A stretch of 30,963 bases of DNA from Campylobacteraceae bacterium (GTDB lineage: Bacteria; Campylobacterota; Campylobacteria; Campylobacterales; Sulfurovaceae): contig JALVPA010000140.1 in assembly GCA_027026055.1 (NCBI GenBank), forward strand, positions 1-30,963. The letters run 5' to 3'. The position numbers were made by a program, and so were the translations under genes. This document shows, in pieces, positions 24,702 to 30,963 of this stretch. How positions within the stretch are numbered: the first letter of the stretch is position 1; every line of letters starts with the position of its first letter. The notes under the pieces are model-generated. The model worked only from the letters and a program-made list of their open reading frames with translations. It searched no databases and was not told the DNA's origin.

Positions 24702-24764
24702 GTCTCAATCCCTGTCAAACTCTGTAATTTTCAAAAACAATTATAGCCAAAACTCGATTTGAGC

Positions 24765-24887
24765 TTAAATCTCTTTGCGTTTTTTATAATACGCCACAAC
24801 CGCCAAACCGATACCTACCAAAGCAAAGATAAAAAGGATGGAGCCCACGATCACTTCCGTAGGTACGGGTTTGCCGAGATCCCACAT
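24765..24887 (-). CDS. 40-residue single-pass membrane protein coupled to ileS
   Basis: This short frame begins with an ATG at 24887 that shares its A with the ileS stop codon (TGATG), and ends with TAA. The product has a polar start (MWDLGKPVPTEV), one membrane helix at about 13-33 (IVGSILFIFALVGIGLAVVA), and a basic end (YYKKRKEI). The positive C-terminal end predicts the C-terminus in the cytoplasm. TGATG overlap argues for translation by re-initiation after ileS. It is small but has a very regular membrane-protein layout, with hydrophobic codons confined to the helix. I know no named family; it might stabilise a membrane complex. Function unknown. Confidence 0.7.
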   Translation of the reverse strand: MWDLGKPVPTEVIVGSILFIFALVGIGLAVVAYYKKRKEI

Positions 24888-27640
24888 CAGCCTATCACCT
24901 CTCGACAACGTTCGCAGAGGCTATCTTCCGCCTTCGCCGCATAGCGCCAACACCTCGGGCACTTGTGTCCCGACGCTTTATGCACGCCAAAGTGCAGTTG
25001 ACCCACCTCGAAGCTCGCCAACTTCTCCGTCTCGCTTATATCTTTACAAGCGGAAACCACAAACCAATCCTCCAAATCCTTCGCCTCTTTTAAGCCGAAA
25101 CGCTCGCAATCGCCGACGATCTCAAGCTCCAGTGTCGCTTTGATGCGCTTCTCTTTTTTAAGTCCGTCAACGATCTCGTAAAACTTCTCACGTGCCTCAA
25201 GCAAAAGCACATCGTCGAAGGGAGCCTCGACGCTCGGAATCGGCGTATAGCTCAGATCAAAAATATCCTCCGCATCGCCTCGAAGCACCGCGGGCGCATA
25301 AGAGAGCACCTCATCGGCGGTATAGGTCAACACCGGCGCGACCAGCAACAGCATCGCTTTGGCGATATGATACATCGCCGTTTGTGTCGCGCGTCGGCTC
25401 GACGCCTCTTTGGCATCGCAGTAGAGACGGTCTTTGGTAATGTCAAGATAGATGCCGCTAAGCTCGTTGGTGACGAAGTGATTGAGCGTTGCGAAAGCTC
25501 TAAGGAAGTCATACGCCTCGAAGCTTTGACGCACGCTCTCGAAAACATCCGCAGCTTTGGCAAGAATCCAGCGATCCAATGCGCCAAGCGCCTCCATCTC
25601 AAGCGGTGTATCCAAATCGTCGATATTGGCAAGCAAAAAACGGAAGGTGTTGCGCAGTTTGCGGTACTGTTCGGCGGTCTGTTTCAAGATATTGTCGCTG
25701 ATCTTCAGATCGGCTTGATAATCACTCAACGCCACCCACAAGCGCAGTATCTCCGAACCGTACTGCTGCATCACCTTTTCGGGCGCTACGACATTGCCTT
25801 TGGACTTAGACATCTTCTCGCCCTTCTCATCCACCGTAAAACCGTGCGTCAAGAGCGTTTCGTAAGGCGCTTTGGCATGGAGTGCGCTACTGAGCAAAAG
25901 CGAAGATTGGAACCACCCGCGGTGCTGATCGCTTCCCTCCAAATAGAGCGAAGCGGGATAATCACCCGCATCGTAGTTGCCGCTAAGCAGCACGCTGTTC
26001 CATGTTGAGCCGCTATCGAACCACACATCGAGGATATCGTCGATCTTTTCGAGGTTGGCGGGATTGTAGCCGCTATTTTCGGGAAGCAGCTCCGCAATAT
26101 CGAACTTATACCACGCATCGGCACCATACTCGTCAAAAAGCGAAGCGATGTGCGCAAGCACCGCTTCGTCCAAAATCACCTCTTTGGTACGTTTGTCTCT
26201 AAAAAAGGCAATAGGCACCCCCCAACTGCGCTGACGCGAGATACACCAGTCGGGTCGTTGCTCGATCATCGGTTTAAGCCTGTTTTTCGCCGTCTCGGGG
26301 TAGAAGCCGACCGATTCGATCGCTTCCAGAGCAATCTCACGTAGGCTCTTTTGCTCCCCTTCCGGCGTGCCGTCTACGGCGATAAACCACTGGTTAGTCG
26401 CGCGGTAAATGAGCGGCTTTTTGGTACGCCAACAGTGCGGATAGGAGTGGGTAAATTTGCTGACTTTAAGCAAATTCTCGCCCAAAAGCTCCAAAATCGG
26501 TTCGTTGGCTTTAAAGATATGCATACCGACGAATTTTTCGGGTTCGGGAAGAAGGTTTTTGCCGACAACCGACTCGTCGTAACATCCTCTTTCGTCCACC
26601 GGCATGATCACTTCCAAACCGTATTTGAGTCCGACGCGATAGTCGTCCTCTCCGTGCCCCGGTGCGGTATGTACCGCTCCCGTACCGCCGCTCATTTCGA
26701 CATGTTCACCCAACACGATCGTAGAGGGCCTTCCGTTAAGCGGATTGATCGCCAAAAGCCCTTCTAACTCTACCGGAGAGATTTTTCTATCGGCATGTCC
26801 GCTCACCACCCCCTCTTCGATCATCGCGTCGTAGCGTGCTTCGGCGACGATGTGCCCGTCGGAGGTGAGTACGTACATCTCGTCGGGATGGATGGCGATG
26901 CCGCTATTGGCAGGCAACGTCCACGGTGTGGTCGTCCAGATAACGATACCCGCTTTACCGTGAATGTCGAGACGCTCTTTCGCCGCATCGGAAAGCTCGA
27001 AGTGCACATAGATGGAGTAATCCTCTTTCTCTTTATACTCCACTTCCGCATCCGCCAGCGCCGTCTGCGCCGCCCACGACCAGTAGATCGGCTTGTGACG
27101 CTCCACCAAAAGCCCTTTGCGCGCAATGTCGCAAAGGGTACGGTAGATATTTGCCTCGAACTTAAAATCCATCGTCACGTAGGGGTGTTCCCAATCGGCA
27201 ATCACCCCAAGCTTTTTAAAACTTTCGCGCTGAATATCGATGTAGGTCGCCGCATGTTCGCGACAAAGCGCACGAAAAGCCTCGGTAGGCATCGCCTCTT
27301 TTTTCGCTTTGCCGATTTTTTCTTCCACCTTTTGCTCGATCGGCAAACCGTGACAGTCCCAGCCCGGCGTCAAGCGTACCGCACGTCCTTGAAAATAGTT
27401 GAACTTGACGATGATATCTTTGAGAATCTTGTTGAGCGCATGCCCGATATGAATATCGCCGTTGGCGTACGGCGGTCCGTCATGCAGCGTAAAGAGCGGC
27501 GCGCCCTCGCGACACTTCTTCATCTTTTCGTATACGCCTTTTTCAAACCACTCGGCGTAACGTGCAGGCTCGTTTTTAGGCAGGTTGCCGCGCATTGGAA
27601 AGTCGGTTTTGGGAAGGAGTAGCGTTGCTTTGTAATCCAT
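24887..27640 (-). CDS. ileS: Isoleucyl-tRNA synthetase
   Basis: A 917-residue class I synthetase charging tRNA(Ile). HIGH is at 64-67 (DIHIGHALNK) and KMSKS at 609-613. The editing domain (CP1) shows WTTTPWTLPAN. LEGSDQHRGWFQSSLL is the usual isoleucine/ATP pocket. The C-terminus has a zinc-finger pattern CPRCWRYAAKAEDSLCERC, as in bacterial type IleS. The frame is open 16 codons further upstream, but the ATG at 27640 gives the standard MDYKATLLLPKTDFPMRGNL start. Its ribosome-binding site GAGG is rather distant (11 bases). A TATAAT lies at 27751-27756. Confidence 0.98.
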   Translation of the reverse strand: MDYKATLLLPKTDFPMRGNLPKNEPARYAEWFEKGVYEKMKKCREGAPLFTLHDGPPYANGDIHIGHALNKILKDIIVKFNYFQGRAVRLTPGWDCHGLPIEQKVEEKIGKAKKEAMPTEAFRALCREHAATYIDIQRESFKKLGVIADWEHPYVTMDFKFEANIYRTLCDIARKGLLVERHKPIYWSWAAQTALADAEVEYKEKEDYSIYVHFELSDAAKERLDIHGKAGIVIWTTTPWTLPANSGIAIHPDEMYVLTSDGHIVAEARYDAMIEEGVVSGHADRKISPVELEGLLAINPLNGRPSTIVLGEHVEMSGGTGAVHTAPGHGEDDYRVGLKYGLEVIMPVDERGCYDESVVGKNLLPEPEKFVGMHIFKANEPILELLGENLLKVSKFTHSYPHCWRTKKPLIYRATNQWFIAVDGTPEGEQKSLREIALEAIESVGFYPETAKNRLKPMIEQRPDWCISRQRSWGVPIAFFRDKRTKEVILDEAVLAHIASLFDEYGADAWYKFDIAELLPENSGYNPANLEKIDDILDVWFDSGSTWNSVLLSGNYDAGDYPASLYLEGSDQHRGWFQSSLLLSSALHAKAPYETLLTHGFTVDEKGEKMSKSKGNVVAPEKVMQQYGSEILRLWVALSDYQADLKISDNILKQTAEQYRKLRNTFRFLLANIDDLDTPLEMEALGALDRWILAKAADVFESVRQSFEAYDFLRAFATLNHFVTNELSGIYLDITKDRLYCDAKEASSRRATQTAMYHIAKAMLLLVAPVLTYTADEVLSYAPAVLRGDAEDIFDLSYTPIPSVEAPFDDVLLLEAREKFYEIVDGLKKEKRIKATLELEIVGDCERFGLKEAKDLEDWFVVSACKDISETEKLASFEVGQLHFGVHKASGHKCPRCWRYAAKAEDSLCERCREVIG

Positions 27641-27742
27641 CGTCGTATGACCTCTGTCGTTTTGTCGCTCCGAAGATACCGAAGGCACGATACGGAATAT
27701 AGAAAAGACGCCGTATCGGTACGGTAACGCAAGCGGTAATAG

Positions 27743-27772
27743 TTGACGCGATTATACCTCAAGGCGTATTAG
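27743..27772 (+). promoter_or_regulatory. Candidate promoter of pncC
   Basis: TTGACG (27743-27748) and TATTAG (27767-27772) are 18 bases apart on the plus strand. The predicted start would give a leader of about 20 bases before the ATG at 27799. Confidence 0.4.
27751..27756 (-). promoter_or_regulatory. Probable -10 box of ileS
   Basis: TATAAT on the minus strand within TTGAGGTATAATCG, 111 bases before the ileS ATG. It sits inside the 18-base spacer of the opposing pncC promoter candidate. Confidence 0.45.
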
Positions 27773-27798
27773 AGGCTACTTTTCGCTATCATTACGGT

Positions 27799-28275
27799 AT
27801 GCAAAAGATACACGAAACGGTCAAAGAGATTATCGATATATTAAAAGCGCGTCGCCAAAGCGTTACGTTTGCCGAAAGCTGTACCGGCGGCGGCGTGGCG
27901 GCGACCTTTACCGCCGTGCCCGGCGCATCGGCTGTTTTTAACGGTAGTGTCGTTACGTATGCCAACGAAATCAAACATCGCTGGCTCGGCGTTTCCGAAG
28001 AGGTGCTCGCTACCTACGGCGCCGTCAGCGAAGAGTGCGTTTCGCAAATGCTCGACGGTGTAAAAAAACTAGTGCAAGCCGATTACGCCGTAGCGATTTC
28101 AGGGATTGCCGGTCCCGACGGCGGCACGCCTCAAAAACCCGTAGGTACGGTCTATATCGGTTTGTTAACACCCGATTTCAAAGAGGTTGAACACCATATC
28201 TTCGACGGAAATCGAGAAGCAATACAACGCCAATCGATCGCACGCGCACTCACCCAGTTAAGAAGCCGTTTATAA
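27799..28275 (+). CDS. pncC: Nicotinamide-nucleotide amidohydrolase PncC (CinA C-terminal domain)
   Basis: A 158-residue stand-alone CinA C-terminal domain, which deamidates NMN to nicotinic acid mononucleotide in pyridine nucleotide recycling. Key blocks are TFAESCTGGGVAATFT (with the catalytic Ser and the glycine-rich loop), VFNGSVVTYANEIKHRWLGV, AVSEECVSQML, ISGIAGPDGGTPQKPVGTVYI. The N-terminal MoaB-like domain of full CinA is absent. No clear ribosome-binding site precedes the ATG at 27799. It is the first plus-strand gene before the tRNA cluster. Confidence 0.93.
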   Translation: MQKIHETVKEIIDILKARRQSVTFAESCTGGGVAATFTAVPGASAVFNGSVVTYANEIKHRWLGVSEEVLATYGAVSEECVSQMLDGVKKLVQADYAVAISGIAGPDGGTPQKPVGTVYIGLLTPDFKEVEHHIFDGNREAIQRQSIARALTQLRSRL

Positions 28276-28304
28276 AATTTTTGTAAAATTTTTTGATTTT
28301 TTAC

Positions 28305-28333
28305 TTGACAATAAAGCCGCTCTTGGCTATAAT
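28305..28333 (+). promoter_or_regulatory. Consensus promoter of the tRNA cluster
   Basis: A perfect TTGACA (28305-28310), 17-base spacer and perfect TATAAT (28328-28333). Transcription should start near 28340, about 30 bases before tRNA-Lys. This is the strongest promoter in the window and fits a stable-RNA operon. Confidence 0.85.
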
Positions 28334-28345
28334 TCCGTCCACTTA

Positions 28346-28362
28346 TTCGGAAGATTTCCGAA
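28346..28362 (+). other. Perfect 7-bp hairpin in the tRNA leader
   Basis: TTCGGAA, a 3-base loop GAT, and TTCCGAA lie between the predicted start of transcription and the first tRNA. It may mark RNase processing of the leader. Confidence 0.45.
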
Positions 28363-28370
28363 AAAGAGAC

Positions 28371-28446
28371 GACCCGTTAGCTCAGTTGGTAGAGCAACTC
28401 CCTTTTAAGGAGTGGGCCCTTGGTTCGAATCCAAGACGGGTCACCA
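28371..28446 (+). tRNA. tRNA-Lys (UUU), first copy
   Basis: 76 bases with encoded CCA. Acceptor GACCCGT/ACGGGTC, anticodon stem ACTCC/GGAGT around loop CTTTTAA (anticodon TTT), T loop GGTTCGAATCC. Confidence 0.97.
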
Positions 28447-28458
28447 CTATTTACTTTT

Positions 28459-28535
28459 GCGGCGGTAGTTCAGCCGGTTAGAATACCTGCCTGTCACGCA
28501 GGGGGTCGCGGGTTCGAGTCCCGTCCGCCGCGCCA
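28459..28535 (+). tRNA. tRNA-Asp (GUC), first copy
   Basis: 77 bases with encoded CCA. Acceptor GCGGCGG/CCGCCGC, anticodon stem CCTGC/GCAGG with loop CTGTCAC (anticodon GTC), T arm CGGGTTCGAGTCCCG. Confidence 0.97.
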
Positions 28536-28542
28536 CTTTGAA

Positions 28543-28618
28543 GACCCGTTAGCTCAGTTGGTAGAGCAACTCCCTTTTAAGGAGTGGGCCCTTGGTTCGA
28601 ATCCAAGACGGGTCACCA
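28543..28618 (+). tRNA. tRNA-Lys (UUU), second copy
   Basis: 76 bases, identical to the copy at 28371-28446, CCA encoded. Flanks differ beyond a few bases. Confidence 0.97.
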
Positions 28619-28635
28619 CCGTACAGTTTCATCAA

Positions 28636-28711
28636 GGTCGCTTAGCTCAGTTGGTAGAGCGCCACCCTTACAAGGTGGATGCCAGTGGTTCGAGTCCACT
28701 AGCGACCACCA
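28636..28711 (+). tRNA. tRNA-Val (UAC), first copy
   Basis: 76 bases with encoded CCA. Acceptor GGTCGCT/AGCGACC, anticodon stem CCACC/GGTGG with loop CTTACAA (anticodon TAC). Confidence 0.97.
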
Positions 28712-28732
28712 TCTATTTGTGACTGTTCGGAA

Positions 28733-28753
28733 CTAGATGACCCTTTCATCTAG
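28733..28753 (+). other. 8-bp hairpin overlapping the start of tRNA-Glu
   Basis: CTAGATGA and TCATCTAG pair perfectly around CCCTT. The left arm reaches the first two bases of tRNA-Glu and the right arm lies in its acceptor end and D arm, so this stem competes with the mature fold in the precursor. Confidence 0.4.
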
Positions 28754-28814
28754 TGGCCAAGGATGCTACGTTTTCAGCGTAGTCACAGAGGTTCAAATCC
28801 TCTAAGGGTCGCCA
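28739..28814 (+). tRNA. tRNA-Glu (UUC)
   Basis: 76 bases with encoded CCA. Acceptor GACCCTT/AAGGGTC, anticodon stem CTACG/CGTAG with loop TTTTCAG (anticodon TTC). Confidence 0.97.
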
Positions 28815-28822
28815 TTTTACGC

Positions 28823-28898
28823 GGTCGCTTAGCTCAGTTGGTAGAGCGCCACCCTTACAAGGTGGATGCCAGTGGTTCGAGTCCACTAGCGACCACCA
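28823..28898 (+). tRNA. tRNA-Val (UAC), second copy
   Basis: 76 bases, identical to the copy at 28636-28711, CCA encoded. Confidence 0.97.
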
Positions 28899-28904
28899 TC
28901 TTTT

Positions 28905-28981
28905 GCGGCGGTAGTTCAGCCGGTTAGAATACCTGCCTGTCACGCAGGGGGTCGCGGGTTCGAGTCCCGTCCGCCGCGCCA
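28905..28981 (+). tRNA. tRNA-Asp (GUC), second copy
   Basis: 77 bases, identical to the copy at 28459-28535, CCA encoded. Confidence 0.97.
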
Positions 28982-29015
28982 TCGCTTCTTACTATTTTTC
29001 AAACGTCTTCACATT

Positions 29016-29102
29016 GCGGATGTGGCGGAATTGGTAGACGCGCTAGATTCAGGTTCTAGTGGGAGCAATCCCGTGGAGGTTCGAGTCCTCTCATCCGCAC
29101 CA
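29016..29102 (+). tRNA. tRNA-Leu (CAG)
   Basis: 87 bases with a long variable arm (GGGAGCAATCCC region) and encoded CCA. Acceptor GCGGATG/CATCCGC, anticodon stem CTAGA/TCTAG with loop TTCAGGT (anticodon CAG). Last tRNA of the cluster. Confidence 0.97.
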
Positions 29103-29113
29103 TCGTAAAGAAC

Positions 29114-29794
29114 CTATTTTTCCCATGCAATCGGTGTTTTTCCTTCTTTTTCCAAATAGTCGTTAATACGCGAAAAAGGCTTGCTTCCGAAAAATCCGCG
29201 ATAGGCAGAGAGCGGCGAAGGGTGCGGTGCTTTAATGACATGGTGTTTACTCATATCGATCATCGCCCCTTTCTTTTGCGCATACGCACCCCAAAGCACA
29301 AAGACCACCCCCTCTTTTTCGCGGTTAATCACCTCGATGACACGATCGGTAAAGCGCTCCCACCCCTTACCTTGGTGCGATCCGGGCTTGCCCGCTTCGA
29401 CGGTCAGCACCGCGTTGAGCAGCAACACACCTTGCTCTGCCCACCCTTGTAGATAACCCGAAGCGAAACGATCGATACCCGTATCCTCTTTGAGCTCCGT
29501 AAAGATATTGACAAGCGATTTGGGCAGCGGCGAGACTTCGGGGCGCACCGAGAAGCACAGCCCGTGCGCATGTCCCGGTGTCGGGTAGGGATCTTGTCCG
29601 AGAATCACCACTTTGACCTTATCAAGCGGCGTACTGTTAAGCGCATTGAACCAAAGTTTCGGTTCGGGGAAAATCCTCTTGCCCTTGTGCATTTCTTCTA
29701 CCAAAAAACTGCGCAGTTGCCGCATATAGGGCTGCTCGAACTCCGCTTGCAAATGCGCCAACCACGAGGGGTGCAAAGCTATCTGTTGTTTCAT
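29114..29794 (-). CDS. ung: Uracil-DNA glycosylase
   Basis: A 226-residue family 1 glycosylase that removes uracil from DNA in base excision repair. The water-activating loop GQDPYPTPGHAHG starts at 66 with Asp68; the DNA-intercalation loop HPSPLSAYRG has His191. LLLNAVLTVEAGKPGSH and FVLWGAYAQ are also family marks. The length is standard. It is convergent with the tRNA cluster (11 bases from tRNA-Leu) and divergent from the toxin-antitoxin pair. Confidence 0.97.
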   Translation of the reverse strand: MKQQIALHPSWLAHLQAEFEQPYMRQLRSFLVEEMHKGKRIFPEPKLWFNALNSTPLDKVKVVILGQDPYPTPGHAHGLCFSVRPEVSPLPKSLVNIFTELKEDTGIDRFASGYLQGWAEQGVLLLNAVLTVEAGKPGSHQGKGWERFTDRVIEVINREKEGVVFVLWGAYAQKKGAMIDMSKHHVIKAPHPSPLSAYRGFFGSKPFSRINDYLEKEGKTPIAWEK

Positions 29795-29829
29795 AACCCA
29801 AAGCCTAACACCACTTTACTTTAAATCGC

Positions 29830-29858
29830 TTGACGCTGCTTTAAAAAAACGTTATACT
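29830..29858 (+). promoter_or_regulatory. Promoter of the toxin-antitoxin pair
   Basis: TTGACG (29830-29835) and TATACT (29853-29858) with an exact 17-base spacer. The antitoxin ATG lies 29 bases past the -10 box. Confidence 0.65.
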
Positions 29859-29887
29859 TGTCATATATGTATGATGAAAGGAAGACT

Positions 29888-30109
29888 ATGCTAAGTGTGC
29901 GCCTGCCAAAAGAGATGGAAGCGCGTATCGAAAGATTGGCGAAGGCGACAAAAAGACCTAAGAGTTTTTTTGTCAAAGAGGCGTTAAGCAACTATCTCGA
30001 AGATATGGAAGAGTACTACGAAGCGCTTAAGCGCCGTAACGATCCGAATAGGAACCTTATCAGCCTCGAAGAGCTGGAGCACGCCCTTGAGCTACACGAT
30101 ACGCATTGA
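29888..30109 (+). CDS. Ribbon-helix-helix antitoxin (RelB/CopG type)
   Basis: A 73-residue DNA-binding antitoxin. The N-terminal strand LSVRLPKEMEARIERLAK followed by TKRPKSFFVKEALSNYLED is a ribbon-helix-helix pattern. The C-terminal half (NRNLISLEELEHALEL) is the usual toxin-wrapping tail. The frame stays open 10 codons upstream, with another ATG at 29867, but AAAGGAAG just before the ATG at 29888 and the family start (LSVRLP) favour the later one. The next gene overlaps its end by 23 bases. It should repress its own promoter together with the toxin. Confidence 0.88.
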   Translation: MLSVRLPKEMEARIERLAKATKRPKSFFVKEALSNYLEDMEEYYEALKRRNDPNRNLISLEELEHALELHDTH

Positions 30110-30341
30110 CGATAAGGTGATCAAAGATCTGAAAAAGATCGACAAAGCATGGCAAAAACGGATTTTATACAAGATCAAGACAACCCTGGCAGAAAATCCT
30201 TATAGCGGTAAAAAGTTAGTAGGCGATCTCTCGCCCTTTTGGCGCCTTCGCGTAGGCGATTATAGAGTGATTTATACCATCGAAGAGAAGATCGTTACGG
30301 TCGAAGTCGTAAAGATCAGGCATCGCAAAGAAGCCTATTAG
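30087..30341 (+). CDS. RelE/ParE-family toxin
   Basis: An 84-residue toxin of the RelE/ParE superfamily. SYTIRIDDKVIKDLKKIDKA (first helix pair), NPYSGKKLVGDLSPFWRLRVGDYRVIY and the final VEVVKIRHRKEAY match the family; RelE-like members cut mRNA on the ribosome, ParE-like ones poison gyrase. The Arg in WRLRVGDYRVIY and the C-terminal RHRKEAY suggest the RelE (mRNA interferase) side. The start is TTG at 30087; the protein has no internal Met, and GGAG lies seven bases before it. The weak start and the 23-base overlap would keep toxin below antitoxin. Confidence 0.9.
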   Translation: MSYTIRIDDKVIKDLKKIDKAWQKRILYKIKTTLAENPYSGKKLVGDLSPFWRLRVGDYRVIYTIEEKIVTVEVVKIRHRKEAY

Positions 30342-30344
30342 TCT

Positions 30345-30963
30345 CTATTTTAGTCGAATACGCACACTCTGCTCATGTGCGGTCAATCCTTCCGTATGCG
30401 CGATCATCGCGCACGCTTCTCCGATGGCGTCGATGCCCGCTTTGCTCATCGAGATGATCGAAGACTTTTTCAAGAAGTGCTCGACACTCAGCGGCGAATA
30501 GAACTTCGCCGTACCGCCCGTAGGCAAAGTGTGGTTGGGACCTGCGATATAGCGCTCTATCTCGCTTTGCACCCTTTGCGCCAACGCTTCGCTCGGAGTG
30601 ATCAAAATAGAGCTTGCCATCTCGTCGTGTTCCGCTTGAGAAAGCAGATCGATCGCCAGATAGTCGGCGCGCGCCGCCTCGTCCGCCAAGATGCCGATCT
30701 CCGAGGGCCCCGCGATCATATCGATGTTTACCTCCCCGTAAACCAACTTTTTGGCGGTGGCTACAAAGATATTGCCGGGTCCGGTAATCACATCGACTTT
30801 GGGAATCGTCTCGGTGCCGTATGCCATCGCCCCGATTGCCGATGCGCCGCCCACTTTAAAGACCTTTTTCACACCGCAGAGGTGACACGCAGCCAAGAGT
30901 AGTTCGTTTAGCTCATTATCGGGCGCGGGGGTACAAACGACAATCTCCTCAACACCCGCCACT
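30345..30963 (-). CDS. hisD: Histidinol dehydrogenase, partial at right edge and with an internal deletion
   Basis: The C-terminal part of HisD, which oxidises L-histidinol to L-histidine with two NAD+. It reads GGASAIGAMAYGTETIPKVD, ITGPGNIFVATAKK, AGPSEIGILADE and LLSQAEHDE (Gln and His zinc ligands, E. coli 259 and 262). After EIER it jumps directly to YIAGPNHTLPTGGTAKFYSP, which in E. coli numbering is about 287 to 361. The skipped segment normally holds Glu326-His327 (catalytic) and Asp360 (zinc). The final zinc His is in TAHEQSV. The frame is kept across the junction (30551/30552). So the product is probably inactive, or the gene is broken or misassembled. The 5' part lies outside the window. 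Confidence 0.85.
   Translation of the reverse strand, partial: VAGVEEIVVCTPAPDNELNELLLAACHLCGVKKVFKVGGASAIGAMAYGTETIPKVDVITGPGNIFVATAKKLVYGEVNIDMIAGPSEIGILADEAARADYLAIDLLSQAEHDEMASSILITPSEALAQRVQSEIERYIAGPNHTLPTGGTAKFYSPLSVEHFLKKSSIISMSKAGIDAIGEACAMIAHTEGLTAHEQSVRIRLK

Noticed and set aside
28276..28304. T-rich stretch after pncC as a terminator
   Set aside because: There are T runs but no GC-rich stem before them; the stretch may simply be the AT-rich upstream element of the tRNA promoter.
28420..28722. A plus-strand frame of 100 codons with repeated LAQLVE-like stretches
   Set aside because: It is a read-through of the Lys, Asp, Lys and Val tRNA genes; the repeat comes from the tRNA sequences.
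28746..28982. A minus-strand frame of 78 codons beginning ARRTGLEPATPC
   Set aside because: It lies entirely over tRNA-Glu, Val and Asp genes; such translations of tRNA clusters are a known annotation error.

Overview
The window comes from a chromosome of a Campylobacterota (epsilonproteobacterial) bacterium, probably a Sulfurovum/Sulfurimonas-like member. The strongest argument is gene order. Reading the minus strand from about 15.7 kb down to 2 kb gives rplU, rpmA, obg, proB, fmt, birA, parA, parB, atpF', atpF, atpH, atpA, atpG, atpD, atpC, tolQ/exbB, tolR/exbD and a TonB/TolA-like gene. This is the order known from Campylobacter jejuni (about Cj0094 to Cj0111). ATP synthase subunits a and c are not in the window, which also fits this group.

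Layout. (1) 1-1094: a secreted protein with a PA14-like domain, cut by the left edge, with a run of eight G in its ribosome-binding region. (2) 1215-2054: a MEMO-family gene on the plus strand, convergent with and overlapping the TonB/TolA-like gene. (3) 2018-14730: one almost gapless minus-strand block from obg to the TonB/TolA-like gene, covering ribosome assembly GTPase, proline synthesis, initiator-tRNA formylation, biotinylation, chromosome partition, F1Fo stalk and head, and the Tol/Ton motor. (4) 14810-15690: a small lipoprotein, then rpmA and rplU. (5) 15772-19381: RidA, a second small lipoprotein, an E1-like protein overlapping a nitrilase-fold protein, xseB and metX. (6) 19382-19731: a 350-base AT-rich gap with a 35-base near-perfect dyad. 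(7) 19732-27640: a bactofilin with metY, then ileS, a 40-residue membrane protein, gatA and guaB. (8) 27799-29102: pncC, then eight tRNA genes behind a consensus promoter. (9) 29114-30963: ung, a RelB/RelE-type toxin-antitoxin pair, and hisD, cut by the right edge.

How the genes relate. Most are housekeeping and tightly packed, with ATGA/GTGA/TGATG overlaps that point to translational coupling. metX and metY make homocysteine by direct sulfhydrylation and may be joined through the regulatory gap between them. Accessory material is limited to the toxin-antitoxin pair, the two lipoproteins and the left-edge secreted protein.

Points most worth a second look: hisD appears to lack about 73 internal residues that include the catalytic Glu-His pair and a zinc ligand. 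The nitrilase-fold protein has Gly where the nucleophilic Cys should be, and its overlapping E1-like neighbour has no zinc-binding cysteines. A 40-residue membrane protein starts inside the ileS stop codon. The Tol operon ends without tolB and pal. The G8 tract could be phase variable. All family names come from reading the translated sequence; no searches were run.
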